Counted from the stretch's first letter, positions 8,728-17,840 are shown. The stretch: DNA of 54,535 nucleotides from Brevibacterium sp. (GCA_030457025.1 JAKDSA010000014.1:1-54535), one strand, 5' to 3'. Notes: generated by a model from the letters alone, not told the origin. Numbers and translations: made by a program.

Positions 8728-8800
8728 CATGTGGGTTTACTTGTCAAGGAGCACTCGCACACGCTCCGTCATTCCAGTGTGAAATGGCGGGACACCGTGA

Positions 8801-10099
8801 TCAGACAGGTCGGCTGCGGACGACCGTGAATTTGGGGGTGCGCGCCACCTGCTGGCTCGGGCCGATGAAACGTTCCAGACTCTCGCGGTATCGCAGGTGC
8901 GAATTGAACACGGTGACGATCTGCCCGCCCGGAGACAGGAGCTTTGCGGCTGTGCGCATGAGCCCGGCGGCGGTGTCGGTCTCGATGATCGTGCCCTGGT
9001 GGAAGGGCGGGTTGAGCAGGATCAGGTCATAACCGCCGTCGATCAGTCCACATCCGGTCGCGGTCACAGCCCGCGCATCAGCGGCATCAGCGGCATCAGC
9101 GGCATCAGCGAGGATGGTCCCGATCTCGAGTCCGTTTGCCTCCGCAGTCGACTTCGCCGAGGCGACCGCCGCCTTCGACACGTCGACGCCGGTGCCCTTG
9201 ACCGCCGCCGTCACCTGCATCACTGCAGCCAGCAGCCACCCGTTGCCACAGCCAAGGTCGAGGACAGACGTCGGTGAACCAGAACCCGCCTCGGCGGACT
9301 GAACTTCCGCGGCCACAGCTTCGAGCAGCGCGGCCGAGCCCTCATCGCTCTTGACTCCGGAGAAGCAGGCTCCATGGGCCCTGACCGGCATGGGGCCGGT
9401 GGCTGCATGGTTGATGGTGCCGTGCTTGGGAAAGCTCGGTAGGGTGGGCGAGGACAGCGGGCGGCTGCCGATGATCATGCGGTGTTTGCCGACCCCCGGC
9501 GAGACGTCGACGCGGGCGAATCCACGCGCCAACTCCTTGTTCACGGCTCGGCTCATCGAGTCGCTGCGACCGACGACGATGACAGTGGACACATGAGCCT
9601 GGACTGCGGCAATGGTCTCGGCCAACGCCTGGGTGGCCTTCGGAGCGTTGACGATCGCCCAGGTCTCATGCCCTTCACCCGACACGGCTTGCGTTTGCTC
9701 GCCCGTTTCGGCACCCGACTCTTCGGCTCCGAGGCCAGCGAGATCGTCGATGGTGCTGGTGCGATCGGCCACCTCGGCGACGGTGCGGGCTTCGTCGATC
9801 CTGTCGTTGTAGGTGCGAACGGGAGCGATCTCGTTCAGCAGCCGCGACTGCAGTCCCTGAGCATCATCGACGACGAGGATCTCGTGCGGAAGACCGGCGA
9901 CCACCTCGGCGGCCACGAACATGCCTTCGGTGGCACGCCCGGAGACATCGAGCTCTCCTCCGCGTCGGCCCAGCACATACTCGGTGAGCATCCTGGCCTG
10001 GGGGAACCCCGGAATCTTCGCGAGCTCGGGAAACTGTTCCAGCAGATCCTGACTGCGTCGGTGGGCAGGCGAATCCGGAGGCAGCAGGGTGGCAGGCAT
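8801..10099 (-). CDS. RsmC/RlmG-like rRNA guanine-N2 methyltransferase
   Basis: A 432-residue class I SAM-dependent methyltransferase. The C-terminal half holds motif I (VLDLGCGNGWL) and the catalytic NPPF motif (LILLNPPFHQG) that define the RsmC/RlmG N2-guanine methyltransferases. The N-terminal half resembles the degenerate methyltransferase-like domain of this family and has its own weak segment (AIVNAPKATQALAE). A run of alanine-aspartate triplets just before the NPPF segment is encoded by a 9-bp tandem repeat. The exact rRNA target (16S G1207 or 23S G1835) cannot be told from sequence. It converges with the uvrA-like gene across 73 bp. Confidence 0.8.
   Translation of the reverse strand: MPATLLPPDSPAHRRSQDLLEQFPELAKIPGFPQARMLTEYVLGRRGGELDVSGRATEGMFVAAEVVAGLPHEILVVDDAQGLQSRLLNEIAPVRTYNDRIDEARTVAEVADRTSTIDDLAGLGAEESGAETGEQTQAVSGEGHETWAIVNAPKATQALAETIAAVQAHVSTVIVVGRSDSMSRAVNKELARGFARVDVSPGVGKHRMIIGSRPLSSPTLPSFPKHGTINHAATGPMPVRAHGACFSGVKSDEGSAALLEAVAAEVQSAEAGSGSPTSVLDLGCGNGWLLAAVMQVTAAVKGTGVDVSKAAVASAKSTAEANGLEIGTILADAADAADAADARAVTATGCGLIDGGYDLILLNPPFHQGTIIETDTAAGLMRTAAKLLSPGGQIVTVFNSHLRYRESLERFIGPSQQVARTPKFTVVRSRPV
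9075..9110. repeat. 9-bp tandem repeat (4 copies) inside the methyltransferase gene
   Basis: GCATCAGCG occurs four times without interruption. On the coding (minus) strand it encodes repeated Ala-Asp-Ala units between motif I and the NPPF motif, on a surface loop. A 9-bp unit keeps the frame when copies are gained or lost, so loop length may vary between strains. Confidence 0.85.
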
Positions 10100-10201
10100 T
10101 CGAACAGTCTAGTCGGATGGACGCAGACTGGCAGAGCGCAGTGGTGCGCATATGTGCTACTAATTGAGGGTGCTTCGTCCAGTGTCGTATCAGGAGAGAC
10201 A

Positions 10202-10606
10202 ATGACAATTCTCGTCGGCTATTCCCCCTCGCCCGAAGGCAAGGCCGCAGTCACGTTCGGCATCGATCAGGCCAAGGCCTTCGATGACACCGTGATCGTG
10301 CTCAACGCCGGCATCGGAGAGACTCCCGACGAACGCGGTGTGGCGACGAATCAGGACATGGACGAGCTCAAAGAGGCGCTGCGGTCCTCCGAGGTCTCCC
10401 ATGAGATCCTGCAGTTCCTGCGCGGCAACGATCCCGTAGAGGAGCTCCTCGCCCTCGCCGAGGCGACCGAGGACACCCGCATGATCGTGATCGGTTCGCG
10501 TCGCCGCTCCCCCGTCGGAAAACTCATCATGGGCTCGACCGCGCAGCGCATCATCCTCGACTCCGACGTCCCCGTCGTCTCCGTCAAGGCCGACAGGAAC
10601 AAGTAA
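10202..10606 (+). CDS. Universal stress protein (UspA family)
   Basis: A single 134-residue Usp domain. It starts with the beta-strand ILVGYSPSPEGKAAV and ends with the nucleotide-binding signature MIVIGSRRRSPVGKLIMGS, a G-x2-G-x9-G-(S/T)-like loop, and the closing strand VPVVSVKA. This suggests an ATP-binding Usp. The ATG at 10202 follows AGGAGAGAC at a good distance. It is divergent from the methyltransferase and converges with the threonine aldolase gene, so it is probably monocistronic. Specific stress role unknown. Confidence 0.9.
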   Translation: MTILVGYSPSPEGKAAVTFGIDQAKAFDDTVIVLNAGIGETPDERGVATNQDMDELKEALRSSEVSHEILQFLRGNDPVEELLALAEATEDTRMIVIGSRRRSPVGKLIMGSTAQRIILDSDVPVVSVKADRNK

Positions 10607-10625
10607 GGCCGTCCACGGCTTCTCC

Positions 10626-11801
10626 CTACTCGCCGGCGATGGCCGCGATCAGGGCATCGACGTCGTCGGCTGTGGTGTCGAAGGCGCACATGAGACGCAC
10701 GACGTCCTTCGCCATCGGCCAATTCGCGAAGGCGAATCTCTGCCTCGCCCGTGCCGCGACGTCGGCAGGCATGTGCACGAAGACGACGTTGGATTCGACT
10801 GGGGCGACGGTCGAGACATCGGGTGCACGACCACGGGAAACCGCCTCGGCGAGGCCATCTGCCAACCGTGTGGCCATGGCATTGGCGTGATTCGCCGAGG
10901 TGCGCCACAGTTCACCCTCGTAGAGGGCGTTGAGCTGGGCAGAGAGAAAGCGCATCTTCGATGACAGCTGCAGGTTCATCTTCCGCAGGAACTTCATCCC
11001 CTGCCCGATTTCAGAGTTGCGGACGACGATCGCCTCGGCGCCGAGCAGTCCGTTCTTCGTCCCGCCCAGGCTGATGATGTCGACGCCGACGTCAGTCGTG
11101 ATGGCGCCCAGGTCGGTGTCGAGGTGTGCGGCGGCGTTGCCCAGTCGGGAGCCATCAACGTGGAGGATCATGTCGAGGCCGTGCGCGGTGTCGGCGATCG
11201 CTCGGATCTCATCGGGCGTGTACGTGGTGCCCCACTCGGTCGACTGGGAGATGCTCACTGCTAATGGCTGAGCATTGTGTTCGTTGCCGCGGCCGAGGAC
11301 GGCACTGTTGATGATCTCGGGCGTCAGCTTTCCGTCCCGGGTGGGGGCGCCGATGACTTTGAGCCCACCGACCTTCTCCGGGGCACCGGTCTCGTCGTAG
11401 TTGATGTGGGCCGACGCGGCAGTGATGACAGCCGCCCAGCGGGGCAGCGAAGATTGCAGCGCGAGAACGTTGGCGCCGGTGCCGTTGAAGACCGGGAACG
11501 CTTGGGCGGACGGACCGAAGTGGCCCTTCATGACCTCGCCGAAGCGCGAGGTCCAGGGGTCTCCCCCGTAGCCGGGAGTGTGTCCGACGTTGGCTTCGGT
11601 GATGGCGGCGATGACTTCCGGGTGGGCGCCGGCCCAATTGTCGGAGCCGAAGTTGCGCGGATGGGCCGACTCCGAGGTGTCGACTGGCGGTGGGTTGAGC
11701 GTCGACGCCTGGCCGGCGGGTGGGGCCGCGTTGCGGTCGGCTGGTGGGCCCGCGTTGCGGTCGGCTGGTGGGTTCTGGGACAGCGGTGTCTGGTCATTCA
11801 C
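10626..11801 (-). CDS. Low-specificity L-threonine aldolase family protein
   Basis: A 391-residue fold-type I PLP enzyme that would cleave L-threonine or L-allo-threonine to glycine and acetaldehyde. Key sites: the DGSR motif (about 216-219) and the PLP lysine in SLGGTKNG (K249). The family usually starts near NFGSDNWAGAHPEV (residue 50). The preceding 45 residues are low-complexity (two PPADRNA units) and are encoded by an exact 21-bp DNA duplication. The assigned GTG start at 11801 is therefore uncertain; a start inside or after the repeat is possible. It stands alone between converging usp and a long intergenic region. Confidence 0.85.
   Translation of the reverse strand: MNDQTPLSQNPPADRNAGPPADRNAAPPAGQASTLNPPPVDTSESAHPRNFGSDNWAGAHPEVIAAITEANVGHTPGYGGDPWTSRFGEVMKGHFGPSAQAFPVFNGTGANVLALQSSLPRWAAVITAASAHINYDETGAPEKVGGLKVIGAPTRDGKLTPEIINSAVLGRGNEHNAQPLAVSISQSTEWGTTYTPDEIRAIADTAHGLDMILHVDGSRLGNAAAHLDTDLGAITTDVGVDIISLGGTKNGLLGAEAIVVRNSEIGQGMKFLRKMNLQLSSKMRFLSAQLNALYEGELWRTSANHANAMATRLADGLAEAVSRGRAPDVSTVAPVESNVVFVHMPADVAARARQRFAFANWPMAKDVVRLMCAFDTTADDVDALIAAIAGE
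11728..11772. repeat. 21-bp direct repeat in the 5' end of the threonine aldolase gene
   Basis: The same 21 bp occur at 11728-11748 and 11752-11772, separated by 3 bp so that the period is 24 bp. On the minus strand they encode two copies of a Pro-Pro-Ala-Asp-Arg-Asn-Ala unit in the extra N-terminal tail. Confidence 0.8.
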
Positions 11802-11850
11802 AGGTTCAGGTTAGCCTCCCGCAGCGACCCCGCACAGTCCGTTCCAAAAC

Positions 11851-11869
11851 CGCCCGTTGCAAAGGGGCG
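11851..11869. terminator. Hairpin with flanking A/T runs, possible bidirectional terminator
   Basis: CGCCC (11851-11855) and GGGCG (11865-11869) can pair around a 9-nt loop. AAAAC precedes and TTTT follows, so either strand gives a stem followed by a short U run. It is the only U-tailed hairpin in the 359-bp gap between the threonine aldolase start and the sucD end, and could stop leftward sucCD transcripts that pass the longer hairpin at 12047-12114. Confidence 0.4.
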
Positions 11870-12046
11870 TTTTGCTGCCGCCGGGAGTCCTCGTTGCACG
11901 GACTGGAGGGATAGCAAGTCCGAGGGCGAATCAATGCTCCGGGGGCGCGATGCTTCGGCGGGCGCACGTGACGCTCACTTGCTGCGTGGCTGGAGTGCTG
12001 CGTGGCTGTGGCGAGTTGCCGGCGCGGCGGACTGCCTCCAGACACG

Positions 12047-12114
12047 CAACAGCGCGGTCAAAGTGCAGAGGCCCAGCATTTATGCTGAACGTGCGCACAT
12101 TGACCGCGCTGTTG
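12047..12114. terminator. Long nested inverted repeat downstream of sucD
   Basis: Arms 12047-12066 and 12095-12114 are 20 bp with a single mismatch (outer end CAACAGCGCGGTCAA). The 28-nt loop contains a second perfect hairpin, CAGCAT-TT-ATGCTG (12074-12087). It begins 46 bp past the sucD stop on the minus strand and likely ends or stabilises the sucCD transcript. There is no clear U tail. Confidence 0.6.
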
Positions 12115-12160
12115 TGAATTCAGGTCCTGTCGCCAGGACCCTTCATCGGGCGAGGACGAC

Positions 12161-13057
12161 TCAGGCGAGGAGTTCGCGCATGAGGCCAGCGGTCTCGGTC
12201 GGGGTCTTGCCGACCTTCACGCCTGCAGCCTCAAGGGCTTCTTTCTTGGCCGCAGCGGTTCCTGAGGAGCCGGAGACGATGGCGCCGGCATGGCCCATGG
12301 TCTTGCCCTCGGGAGCGGTGAAGCCCGCGACGTAGCCGACGACCGGCTTCGACACGTTGTCCTTGATGTACGCGGCGGCACGCTCTTCGGCGTCTCCGCC
12401 GATTTCGCCGATCATGACGATGGCTTCGGTCTCGGGATCGTTTTCGAAGGCTTCGAGCGCATCGATGTGCGTGGTGCCGATGACCGGGTCACCGCCGATT
12501 CCGATGGCGGTGGAGAAGCCGAGGTCACGCAGTTCGAACATCATCTGGTAGGTCAGCGTGCCGGACTTGGAGACCAGTCCGAGCTTGCCCTTCTTGGTGA
12601 TGTTGGCAGGGATGATGCCGGCCAGCGAAGCCTCGGGCGAAATGATGCCGGGGCAGTTGGGTCCGATGATGCGGGTCGCATTGCCTGCGGCCTGCGCACG
12701 AGCCCAGACCTCGGCTGCGTCCTGGACCGGGATGCCCTCGGTGATGATGACGAGCAGACCGATCTTGGCGTCGATGGCTTCGATGGCCGCATCCTTGGAG
12801 AATGCAGGCGGCACGAAGGCCACGGACACGTCAGCACCGGTGGATTCCATCGCCTCGGAGACGGAACCGAAGACGGGCAGCTCGACGTCGTTGCCGTCCT
12901 TGTCGTTGTGGTTGACGGTGGTGCCGGCCTTGCGGGCGTTGACACCGCCGACGACGTTGGATCCCGCTGCGAGCATGCGCGCAGTGTGTTTGGTTCCTTC
13001 GCCGCCGGTGATGCCCTGGACGATGATCTTCGAATCGGAATTCAGGAAGATAGACAT
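12161..13057 (-). CDS. sucD: Succinyl-CoA synthetase alpha subunit
   Basis: 298 residues. The N-terminal CoA-binding Rossmann region ([20 protein letters not shown]) is followed by the ligase domain. The phosphohistidine loop near the C-terminus reads [14 protein letters not shown]. The alpha subunit carries the active-site histidine that relays phosphate between succinyl-CoA and the nucleotide in the TCA cycle. ATG at 13057 follows GGAAAGG. It lies 18 bp downstream of sucC in the same operon, with a long hairpin after its stop. The product succinate feeds the succinate dehydrogenase encoded about 10 kb away. Confidence 0.97.
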   Translation of the reverse strand: MSIFLNSDSKIIVQGITGGEGTKHTARMLAAGSNVVGGVNARKAGTTVNHNDKDGNDVELPVFGSVSEAMESTGADVSVAFVPPAFSKDAAIEAIDAKIGLLVIITEGIPVQDAAEVWARAQAAGNATRIIGPNCPGIISPEASLAGIIPANITKKGKLGLVSKSGTLTYQMMFELRDLGFSTAIGIGGDPVIGTTHIDALEAFENDPETEAIVMIGEIGGDAEERAAAYIKDNVSKPVVGYVAGFTAPEGKTMGHAGAIVSGSSGTAAAKKEALEAAGVKVGKTPTETAGLMRELLA

Positions 13058-13075
13058 ATGAGTAAAGACCTTTCC

Positions 13076-14245
13076 TTACTTGGCAGCAGCCAGTTCGGCG
13101 GCCTTGTCGGCTCCACCGTCCATGGTGTCGGTCAGGGTGACGAGTGGGTTCGCGGCTTCCTTGAGGATGGCCCGGCCCTCTTCGACGTTGTTTCCGTCGA
13201 GGCGGACGACGAGCGGCTTGGTCGCCTGGTCGCCGAGGATCTCAAGAGCCTTGACGATGCCGTCGGCCACTGCGTCACAGGCGGTGATTCCGCCGAAGAC
13301 GTTGACGAAGACGGACTTGACCTGTTCGTCGCCGAGGATGACGTCGAGCCCATTGGCCATCACCTCTGCAGAAGCGCCGCCTCCGATGTCGAGGAAGTTG
13401 GCGGGCTTGACGTCGTTGTGCTTCTCGCCAGCGTAGGCGACGACGTCGAGGGTCGACATGACGAGTCCGGCACCGTTTCCGATGATTCCGACTTCGCCGT
13501 CGAGCTTGACGTAGTTGAGGCCGAGCTTCTTGGCCTTGAGCTCGAGGGGGTTCTCTGCGCTGATGTCGCGCAGCTCCTCGTGGTCCTCGTGACGGAAGTC
13601 CGCGTTCTCGTCGAGAGTCACCTTTCCGTCGAGCGCAATGATGTCACCTGCACCGGTCTTGACCAGCGGGTTGACCTCGACCAGCGATGCGTCTTCTTTT
13701 TCGAAGACGGTCCACAGGGACATCAGCACTGGGGCCACCTTAGCGGCGGTCTCTGCGTCGAATCCTGCTTCCTTGGCGATCTCTTCGGCCTTCGCAGCAT
13801 CGATTCCGTCGATGGCAGAGACTGGCATCTTGGCGAGCGCTTCGGGGCGCTCCTCGGCGAGCTGCTCGATCTCCACTCCGCCTTCCTTGGAGCACATCGC
13901 CAAGTAGGTGCGGTTGGACCGGTCGAGGAGAACCGAGAAGTAGTATTCTTCAGCGATGTCTGCACCTTCGGCGATCATCACCTTTTCGGTGATGTGGCCC
14001 TTGATGTCGAGACCCAGGATGTCCTTGGCGCGAGCTTCCGCTTCCTCGGGATTCTTCGCAACCTTGACGCCGCCGGCCTTGCCGCGACCGCCCATCTTGA
14101 CCTGAGACTTGACGACGACTACTCCGCCGCCCAGGTCTTCTGCTGCCTTCTTCGCTTCTTCTGGTGTCGTCGCGACCTGGGCCTTGAGCACGGGCACTCC
14201 GTGCTTCTCGAACAGGTCACGTGCTTGATACTCGAAAAGATCCAC
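13076..14245 (-). CDS. sucC: Succinyl-CoA synthetase beta subunit
   Basis: 389 residues with the ATP-grasp N-terminus ([19 protein letters not shown]), the glycine-rich [14 protein letters not shown] loop, VEVNPLV, and the C-terminal ligase motif [15 protein letters not shown]. Length is standard. The start is GTG at 14245 after GAAGGAAT. It is the first gene of the sucCD operon and is divergent from a MarR regulator across 195 bp. Whether ADP or GDP is preferred cannot be read from the sequence with confidence. Confidence 0.97.
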   Translation of the reverse strand: MDLFEYQARDLFEKHGVPVLKAQVATTPEEAKKAAEDLGGGVVVVKSQVKMGGRGKAGGVKVAKNPEEAEARAKDILGLDIKGHITEKVMIAEGADIAEEYYFSVLLDRSNRTYLAMCSKEGGVEIEQLAEERPEALAKMPVSAIDGIDAAKAEEIAKEAGFDAETAAKVAPVLMSLWTVFEKEDASLVEVNPLVKTGAGDIIALDGKVTLDENADFRHEDHEELRDISAENPLELKAKKLGLNYVKLDGEVGIIGNGAGLVMSTLDVVAYAGEKHNDVKPANFLDIGGGASAEVMANGLDVILGDEQVKSVFVNVFGGITACDAVADGIVKALEILGDQATKPLVVRLDGNNVEEGRAILKEAANPLVTLTDTMDGGADKAAELAAAK

Positions 14246-14394
14246 GTGTATTCCTTCGTTTCTACTGCCGGGTCTTTTGGCCCCGCAGGTGCGTTGACGG
14301 ATGCAACAACCATGACCACTTTATTCCCAAGTGACCCCGTCCATCCAAACGTGCAGGCCAAATCAGCCAATACGTAAGAAATATCTCGAGAAAA

Positions 14395-14434
14395 AGTATC
14401 TTTGGTGCAAAGAATCTTGATCTGGACGTAAAAT
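14395..14434 (+). promoter_or_regulatory. marR operator and leaderless promoter
   Basis: AGTATCTTTG (14395-14404), spacer GTG, CAAAGAATCT (14408-14417) form a 23-bp inverted repeat matching at 8 of 10 positions per arm, with a perfect CTTTG/CAAAG core. A -10 box TAAAAT (14429-14434) ends 6 nt before the marR ATG, so the transcript is probably leaderless and the palindrome would cover the -35 region. It lies in the shared sucC/marR intergenic region. Confidence 0.55.
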
Positions 14435-14440
14435 CGGAAC

Positions 14441-14935
14441 ATGGACGAGGTTGATCGGATTGTCGCGGCGTGGCGCCACGAGCGCCCGGACCTCGACGTG
14501 TCACCGATGGAGGTGCTCTCCCGCGTCTCCCGTCTGGCTCGCCAATTGGACTTGGCGCGGAAGTCGAGCTTCAGCGAATACGGCATCGAAGGCTGGGCCT
14601 TCGACGTGCTTTCTGCGCTGCGCCGATCAGGCGAGCCCTACCAGCTCTCTCCCTCAACTCTGCTGCAGGAGACGTTGGTCACCAGCGGCACGATGACCAA
14701 CCGCATTGATCGCCTCGTCACTGCCGGATGGGTCGAACGACTGCCCGATCCCGGAGATCGCCGAGGTGTGCTCGTGCGGTTGACCGCCGACGGCCGCGCC
14801 ACCGTCGACTCGGCGCTGGCCGATCTGCTGGTCAAGGAGCGCGAAATCCTCGGCGACCTGACTCCGGCTGGACGCCGCAAGCTCGCCTCACTGCTGCGAC
14901 AGCTCTCCACCGGATTCGACGGAGACGAGAGCTGA
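14441..14935 (+). CDS. MarR-family transcriptional regulator
   Basis: 164 residues with the MarR winged helix. Helices around LSPSTLLQETLVTSGTMTNR form the helix-turn-helix, followed by the conserved wing VERLPDPGDRRGVLVRLTADG. Flanking helices at both ends would give the dimer interface. The start ATG sits just after a -10 box, so translation is probably leaderless. It is divergent from sucCD and 77 bp upstream of a GNAT gene on the same strand. Ligand unknown; it may repress itself and the adjacent acetyltransferase, or tune sucCD. Confidence 0.9.
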   Translation: MDEVDRIVAAWRHERPDLDVSPMEVLSRVSRLARQLDLARKSSFSEYGIEGWAFDVLSALRRSGEPYQLSPSTLLQETLVTSGTMTNRIDRLVTAGWVERLPDPGDRRGVLVRLTADGRATVDSALADLLVKEREILGDLTPAGRRKLASLLRQLSTGFDGDES

Positions 14936-15012
14936 GCCCGAACCGGTAGGAGCCGACGGCCGGCGGAGATGAACCGGTGGACGAGTTCGATGACGAACGA
15001 GAAGGAGAAACC

Positions 15013-15699
15013 ATGACCGACGCGAACCTCACCGACTGGGCTGGTGTGGAGCCACCTCGGCGGGAGACGATCCACGGCCGCTATGTCGACCTCGAACCCC
15101 TCGATGCCGAACGGCACTCCGACTCGCTCTTCGCTGCCGCCTCCGCAGACGGATCGGACGAGCGTTTCCGGTACCTGCCCCAGGCTCCGCAGATCGAACG
15201 CGCTGACTTCGATGAGTGGATGACCACGGCATCCGAATCACCGGACCCCATGTTCTTCGCCGTCGTCGATCGCAGCACCGGGGCAGCCGAAGGCCGGCAG
15301 GCTCTCATGCGCATCGACGCGGACAACGGTGTCGTCGAGATCGGCAATATCCTGTGGGGGCCCAGCTTGGCACGCACTCGCGGAGCCACCGAGGCGCTCT
15401 TCCTCGTCGCCGACCTTGTCTTCGCCAGCGGCTACAGGCGCTTCGAGTGGAAGTGCGACAACGACAACGTCCCGTCGAAGAAGGCAGCGACCCGCTTCGG
15501 TTTCACCGTCGAAGGCCTGTTCCGACAGCACCTCGTCATCAATGGCCGCAACCGCGATACCGCCTGGTTCTCGATCATCGACTCCGAATGGCCCCGCCTG
15601 CGCGCGGCCTACGTGCAGTGGCTCGATGAGACGAACTTCGACGAATCCGGAGCACAGAGGTCCAGCCTGAGCGAGTTCATGTCCAGCCGCGCTGAGTAG
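15013..15699 (+). CDS. GNAT-family N-acetyltransferase (RimJ/RimL-like)
   Basis: 228 residues from ATG 15013, chosen because GAAGGAGAAA precedes it; the frame remains open a little further upstream. The order GRYVDLEPLDAERHSDSLF, EIGNILWGPSLARTRGATEA (acetyl-CoA-binding region) and RRFEWKCDNDNVPSKKAATRFGF follows the RimJ/RimL type that acetylates protein N-termini or small amines. The closing FRQHLVINGRNRDTAWFSI is typical of this group. The substrate is not predictable. Probably co-transcribed with the upstream MarR gene. Confidence 0.85.
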   Translation: MTDANLTDWAGVEPPRRETIHGRYVDLEPLDAERHSDSLFAAASADGSDERFRYLPQAPQIERADFDEWMTTASESPDPMFFAVVDRSTGAAEGRQALMRIDADNGVVEIGNILWGPSLARTRGATEALFLVADLVFASGYRRFEWKCDNDNVPSKKAATRFGFTVEGLFRQHLVINGRNRDTAWFSIIDSEWPRLRAAYVQWLDETNFDESGAQRSSLSEFMSSRAE

Positions 15700-15830
15700 T
15701 CACACCCGGACCGAGCAATCGACCCCAGATCAGCGCGTCCACCGAGTCCACCGCGGCCTCTCGGATTAGGCTGGAAGGCGAGATCGAGCCCCTGCTCGGC
15801 ACCGCCACGACGACCACCCCTCGAGGAACC

Positions 15831-16544
15831 ATGCGAATTCGCTCCCTTGCCCTCCTGACCACCGCCGCAGTGCTGGCCACGATGACAGCCTGCGTTCCCA
15901 CCTCGGAGGAGACCCGCCCCGAACAGCGCCCCTCCGTCAGCAAGGAAGAAGTCACTCCGATCGAGACCCCGGATGAGGCTCCGGAGGTCTCCATCGTCGA
16001 TTCCTCCCCCGGTGGCGCGAAGGATTCCGATCCCCTGTGGCAGGGCCTCGCCGAGGCGGGCCAGAGCAAGTCCGAGGCCTACCTCAAGGTCTACGTCCAC
16101 ACCGCCAACCCCACCGTGCCCGATTCCGGTGAGGCCACCGTCACCGCCGATACCCCGGACAGTGTCAGTGTCACCGTCGATGCCGAGAACGTCGACGCCG
16201 AGAAGTCGCCCTTCCTGCTCATCCAGGGAACCTTCACCGTCGAGGAGATCGGCGGGTCTGCATACACCCTGACGACGAAGGACTCCGATGACATTCCGGA
16301 ACTCGACCCGAAGGGCCCCGATGACGAGGCTCGATGCACGGCCGATGATGCTCAGGAACGGATCTCGCTCGCCGCGCAGGACCTGGCAGATGACCCGGAC
16401 AAGCGTGAGGACTTCCGGCAGCAGTGGGGCGGTTCACCCCAGGTCTGGTGGGGCATTCAGAAGACCGCCATCAGCCTCAACAAAGAGGGCGGCGTCGCCG
16501 GCGACTTCCTCACCGAGGCCTGCGGCGAGTACCTTCAGCAGTAG
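15831..16544 (+). CDS. Secreted lipoprotein of unknown function
   Basis: 237 residues with a lipoprotein signal: MRIRS, a hydrophobic stretch, and a lipobox TMTAC cleaved before Cys21. The mature N-terminus is rich in Glu, Pro and Ser (linker). A compact beta-rich region follows, then a conserved-looking WGGSPQVWWGIQKTAISL segment with a C-terminal cysteine-containing tail. I do not recognise a family. It ends 6 bp before the FAD monooxygenase, which suggests co-transcription, but no functional link is obvious. Confidence 0.8.
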   Translation: MRIRSLALLTTAAVLATMTACVPTSEETRPEQRPSVSKEEVTPIETPDEAPEVSIVDSSPGGAKDSDPLWQGLAEAGQSKSEAYLKVYVHTANPTVPDSGEATVTADTPDSVSVTVDAENVDAEKSPFLLIQGTFTVEEIGGSAYTLTTKDSDDIPELDPKGPDDEARCTADDAQERISLAAQDLADDPDKREDFRQQWGGSPQVWWGIQKTAISLNKEGGVAGDFLTEACGEYLQQ

Positions 16545-16550
16545 AACCCC

Positions 16551-17771
16551 ATGAGGATTGCAATCGTCGGAGCCGGCATCGGCGGACTGTCCACCGCCGC
16601 CGGTCTGCAGCGAGCCGGGGCACAGGTCACGGTGTTCGAAAGAGCCGCCGAGGTGCGTGCCGGCGGTTCGGGTCTGTCCGTCTTCGCCAATGGGCTCAGG
16701 GCCCTCGAATCGCTGGGGCTCGGTCCTCAGTTCGCCGCGATTACGGACAAGCAGGCCGAGTCCTTCGCCGCGGGTCAACGACGACCAGACGGACGCTGGA
16801 TTGCACAGATCCCCAGCGACAGCGTCGGAGAGCTGCGAATCGTCGACCGAACCGATCTTCACAGGGTTCTGCTCGATGCCCTCGAGGAGGGCACGGTGCG
16901 CACCTCTGCAGAAGTCACCTCGGCGAGCATCGATGGAACGGTGACGATCCGGTCTGGGGTCGAATCGGACTCGTCTAAGGCGCCGGTGGGATGTCCGACG
17001 GAATCTGTGGAGCGTTTCGACCTCGTCATCGGCGCCGACGGGGTCAACAGTCAGGTGCGGGACACCGTGGAGCCCGGAATCGGACCACGCTATTCGGGCT
17101 ATTCATGTTGGCGCGGGATCACCGATCGTCCCGTCGATCTGAGAGGAGCCGCTGGTGAGACCGTGGGTCGAGGCCTGCGTTTCGGCATTGCGCCACTCAT
17201 CGACGGACGCGTGTACTGGTTCGCGGTTGCGAACATGCCCAAGGACGCCAGCTTCGCCGATGACAAGGCCGCAGTGCGGGACCTGTTCTCCGGCTGGCAC
17301 GCACCGATCGCCGAACTGATCGAAGCGACGCCGGCGCAGCGTATCCAGCGCACCGCGATCTCCGACCTCGCCACTGACCTGTCGACGTTTCATCGGGGAC
17401 GCATCGTCCTCCTCGGCGATGCGGCGCATGCGATGACTCCCAACCTGGGGCAGGGTGGAGGGCAGGCGCTCGAGGACGCCGCGACCCTGACGGCGCTGCT
17501 GGCACCGGTGATCGAGACCGCCTCGGACTCGACGGATGCCGCGGCCCAGATTGCTGCGGCTGAGATCGATCGGCAACTTCATCTCTACGATCGGCTGCGG
17601 AGGAGGCGCAGCCAGTCGATAGCAGCGAAGTCGCGCCTGCTCGGTGCCGTCTTCCAGATCCAGTCCCCGGTGCTTTCGGGACTTCGCGACGCAGTCTTCA
17701 CCGCTGTGCCGTCGAGGTTCACGGCCGCGCAGGCCGCCAGCGTGCAGAGATGGGAACCGCCGGACATCTGA
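16551..17771 (+). CDS. FAD-dependent aromatic hydroxylase-type monooxygenase
   Basis: 406 residues of the group A flavoprotein monooxygenase (PheA/TfdB/salicylate hydroxylase) family. FAD-binding sites: the dinucleotide motif IAIVGAGIGGLSTAAGLQ at the N-terminus, the DG motif (DLVIGADGVNSQVR) and the GD motif LLGDAAHAMTPNLGQGGGQA. An Arg that could contact the ribityl chain is in RIVDRTDLHRVLL. The enzyme would hydroxylate an aromatic or similar substrate using NAD(P)H and oxygen. The substrate is unknown, and no catabolic genes accompany it. It follows the lipoprotein by 6 bp. Confidence 0.88.
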   Translation: MRIAIVGAGIGGLSTAAGLQRAGAQVTVFERAAEVRAGGSGLSVFANGLRALESLGLGPQFAAITDKQAESFAAGQRRPDGRWIAQIPSDSVGELRIVDRTDLHRVLLDALEEGTVRTSAEVTSASIDGTVTIRSGVESDSSKAPVGCPTESVERFDLVIGADGVNSQVRDTVEPGIGPRYSGYSCWRGITDRPVDLRGAAGETVGRGLRFGIAPLIDGRVYWFAVANMPKDASFADDKAAVRDLFSGWHAPIAELIEATPAQRIQRTAISDLATDLSTFHRGRIVLLGDAAHAMTPNLGQGGGQALEDAATLTALLAPVIETASDSTDAAAQIAAAEIDRQLHLYDRLRRRRSQSIAAKSRLLGAVFQIQSPVLSGLRDAVFTAVPSRFTAAQAASVQRWEPPDI

Positions 17772-17840
17772 ACGGGCTGTCAGGGGCGTAGCGCTTCCGC
17801 AGCTCCCGTCCATTGCAGCGCGGGCGACTGCACTCGCGCT

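Noticed and set aside
12290-14377. Very long open frame on the plus strand opposite sucC-sucD (695 codons)
   Set aside because: Antisense to two clearly functional genes; its protein is rich in Asp, Gly and Val as expected from a mirrored high-GC frame, and no family motif appears.
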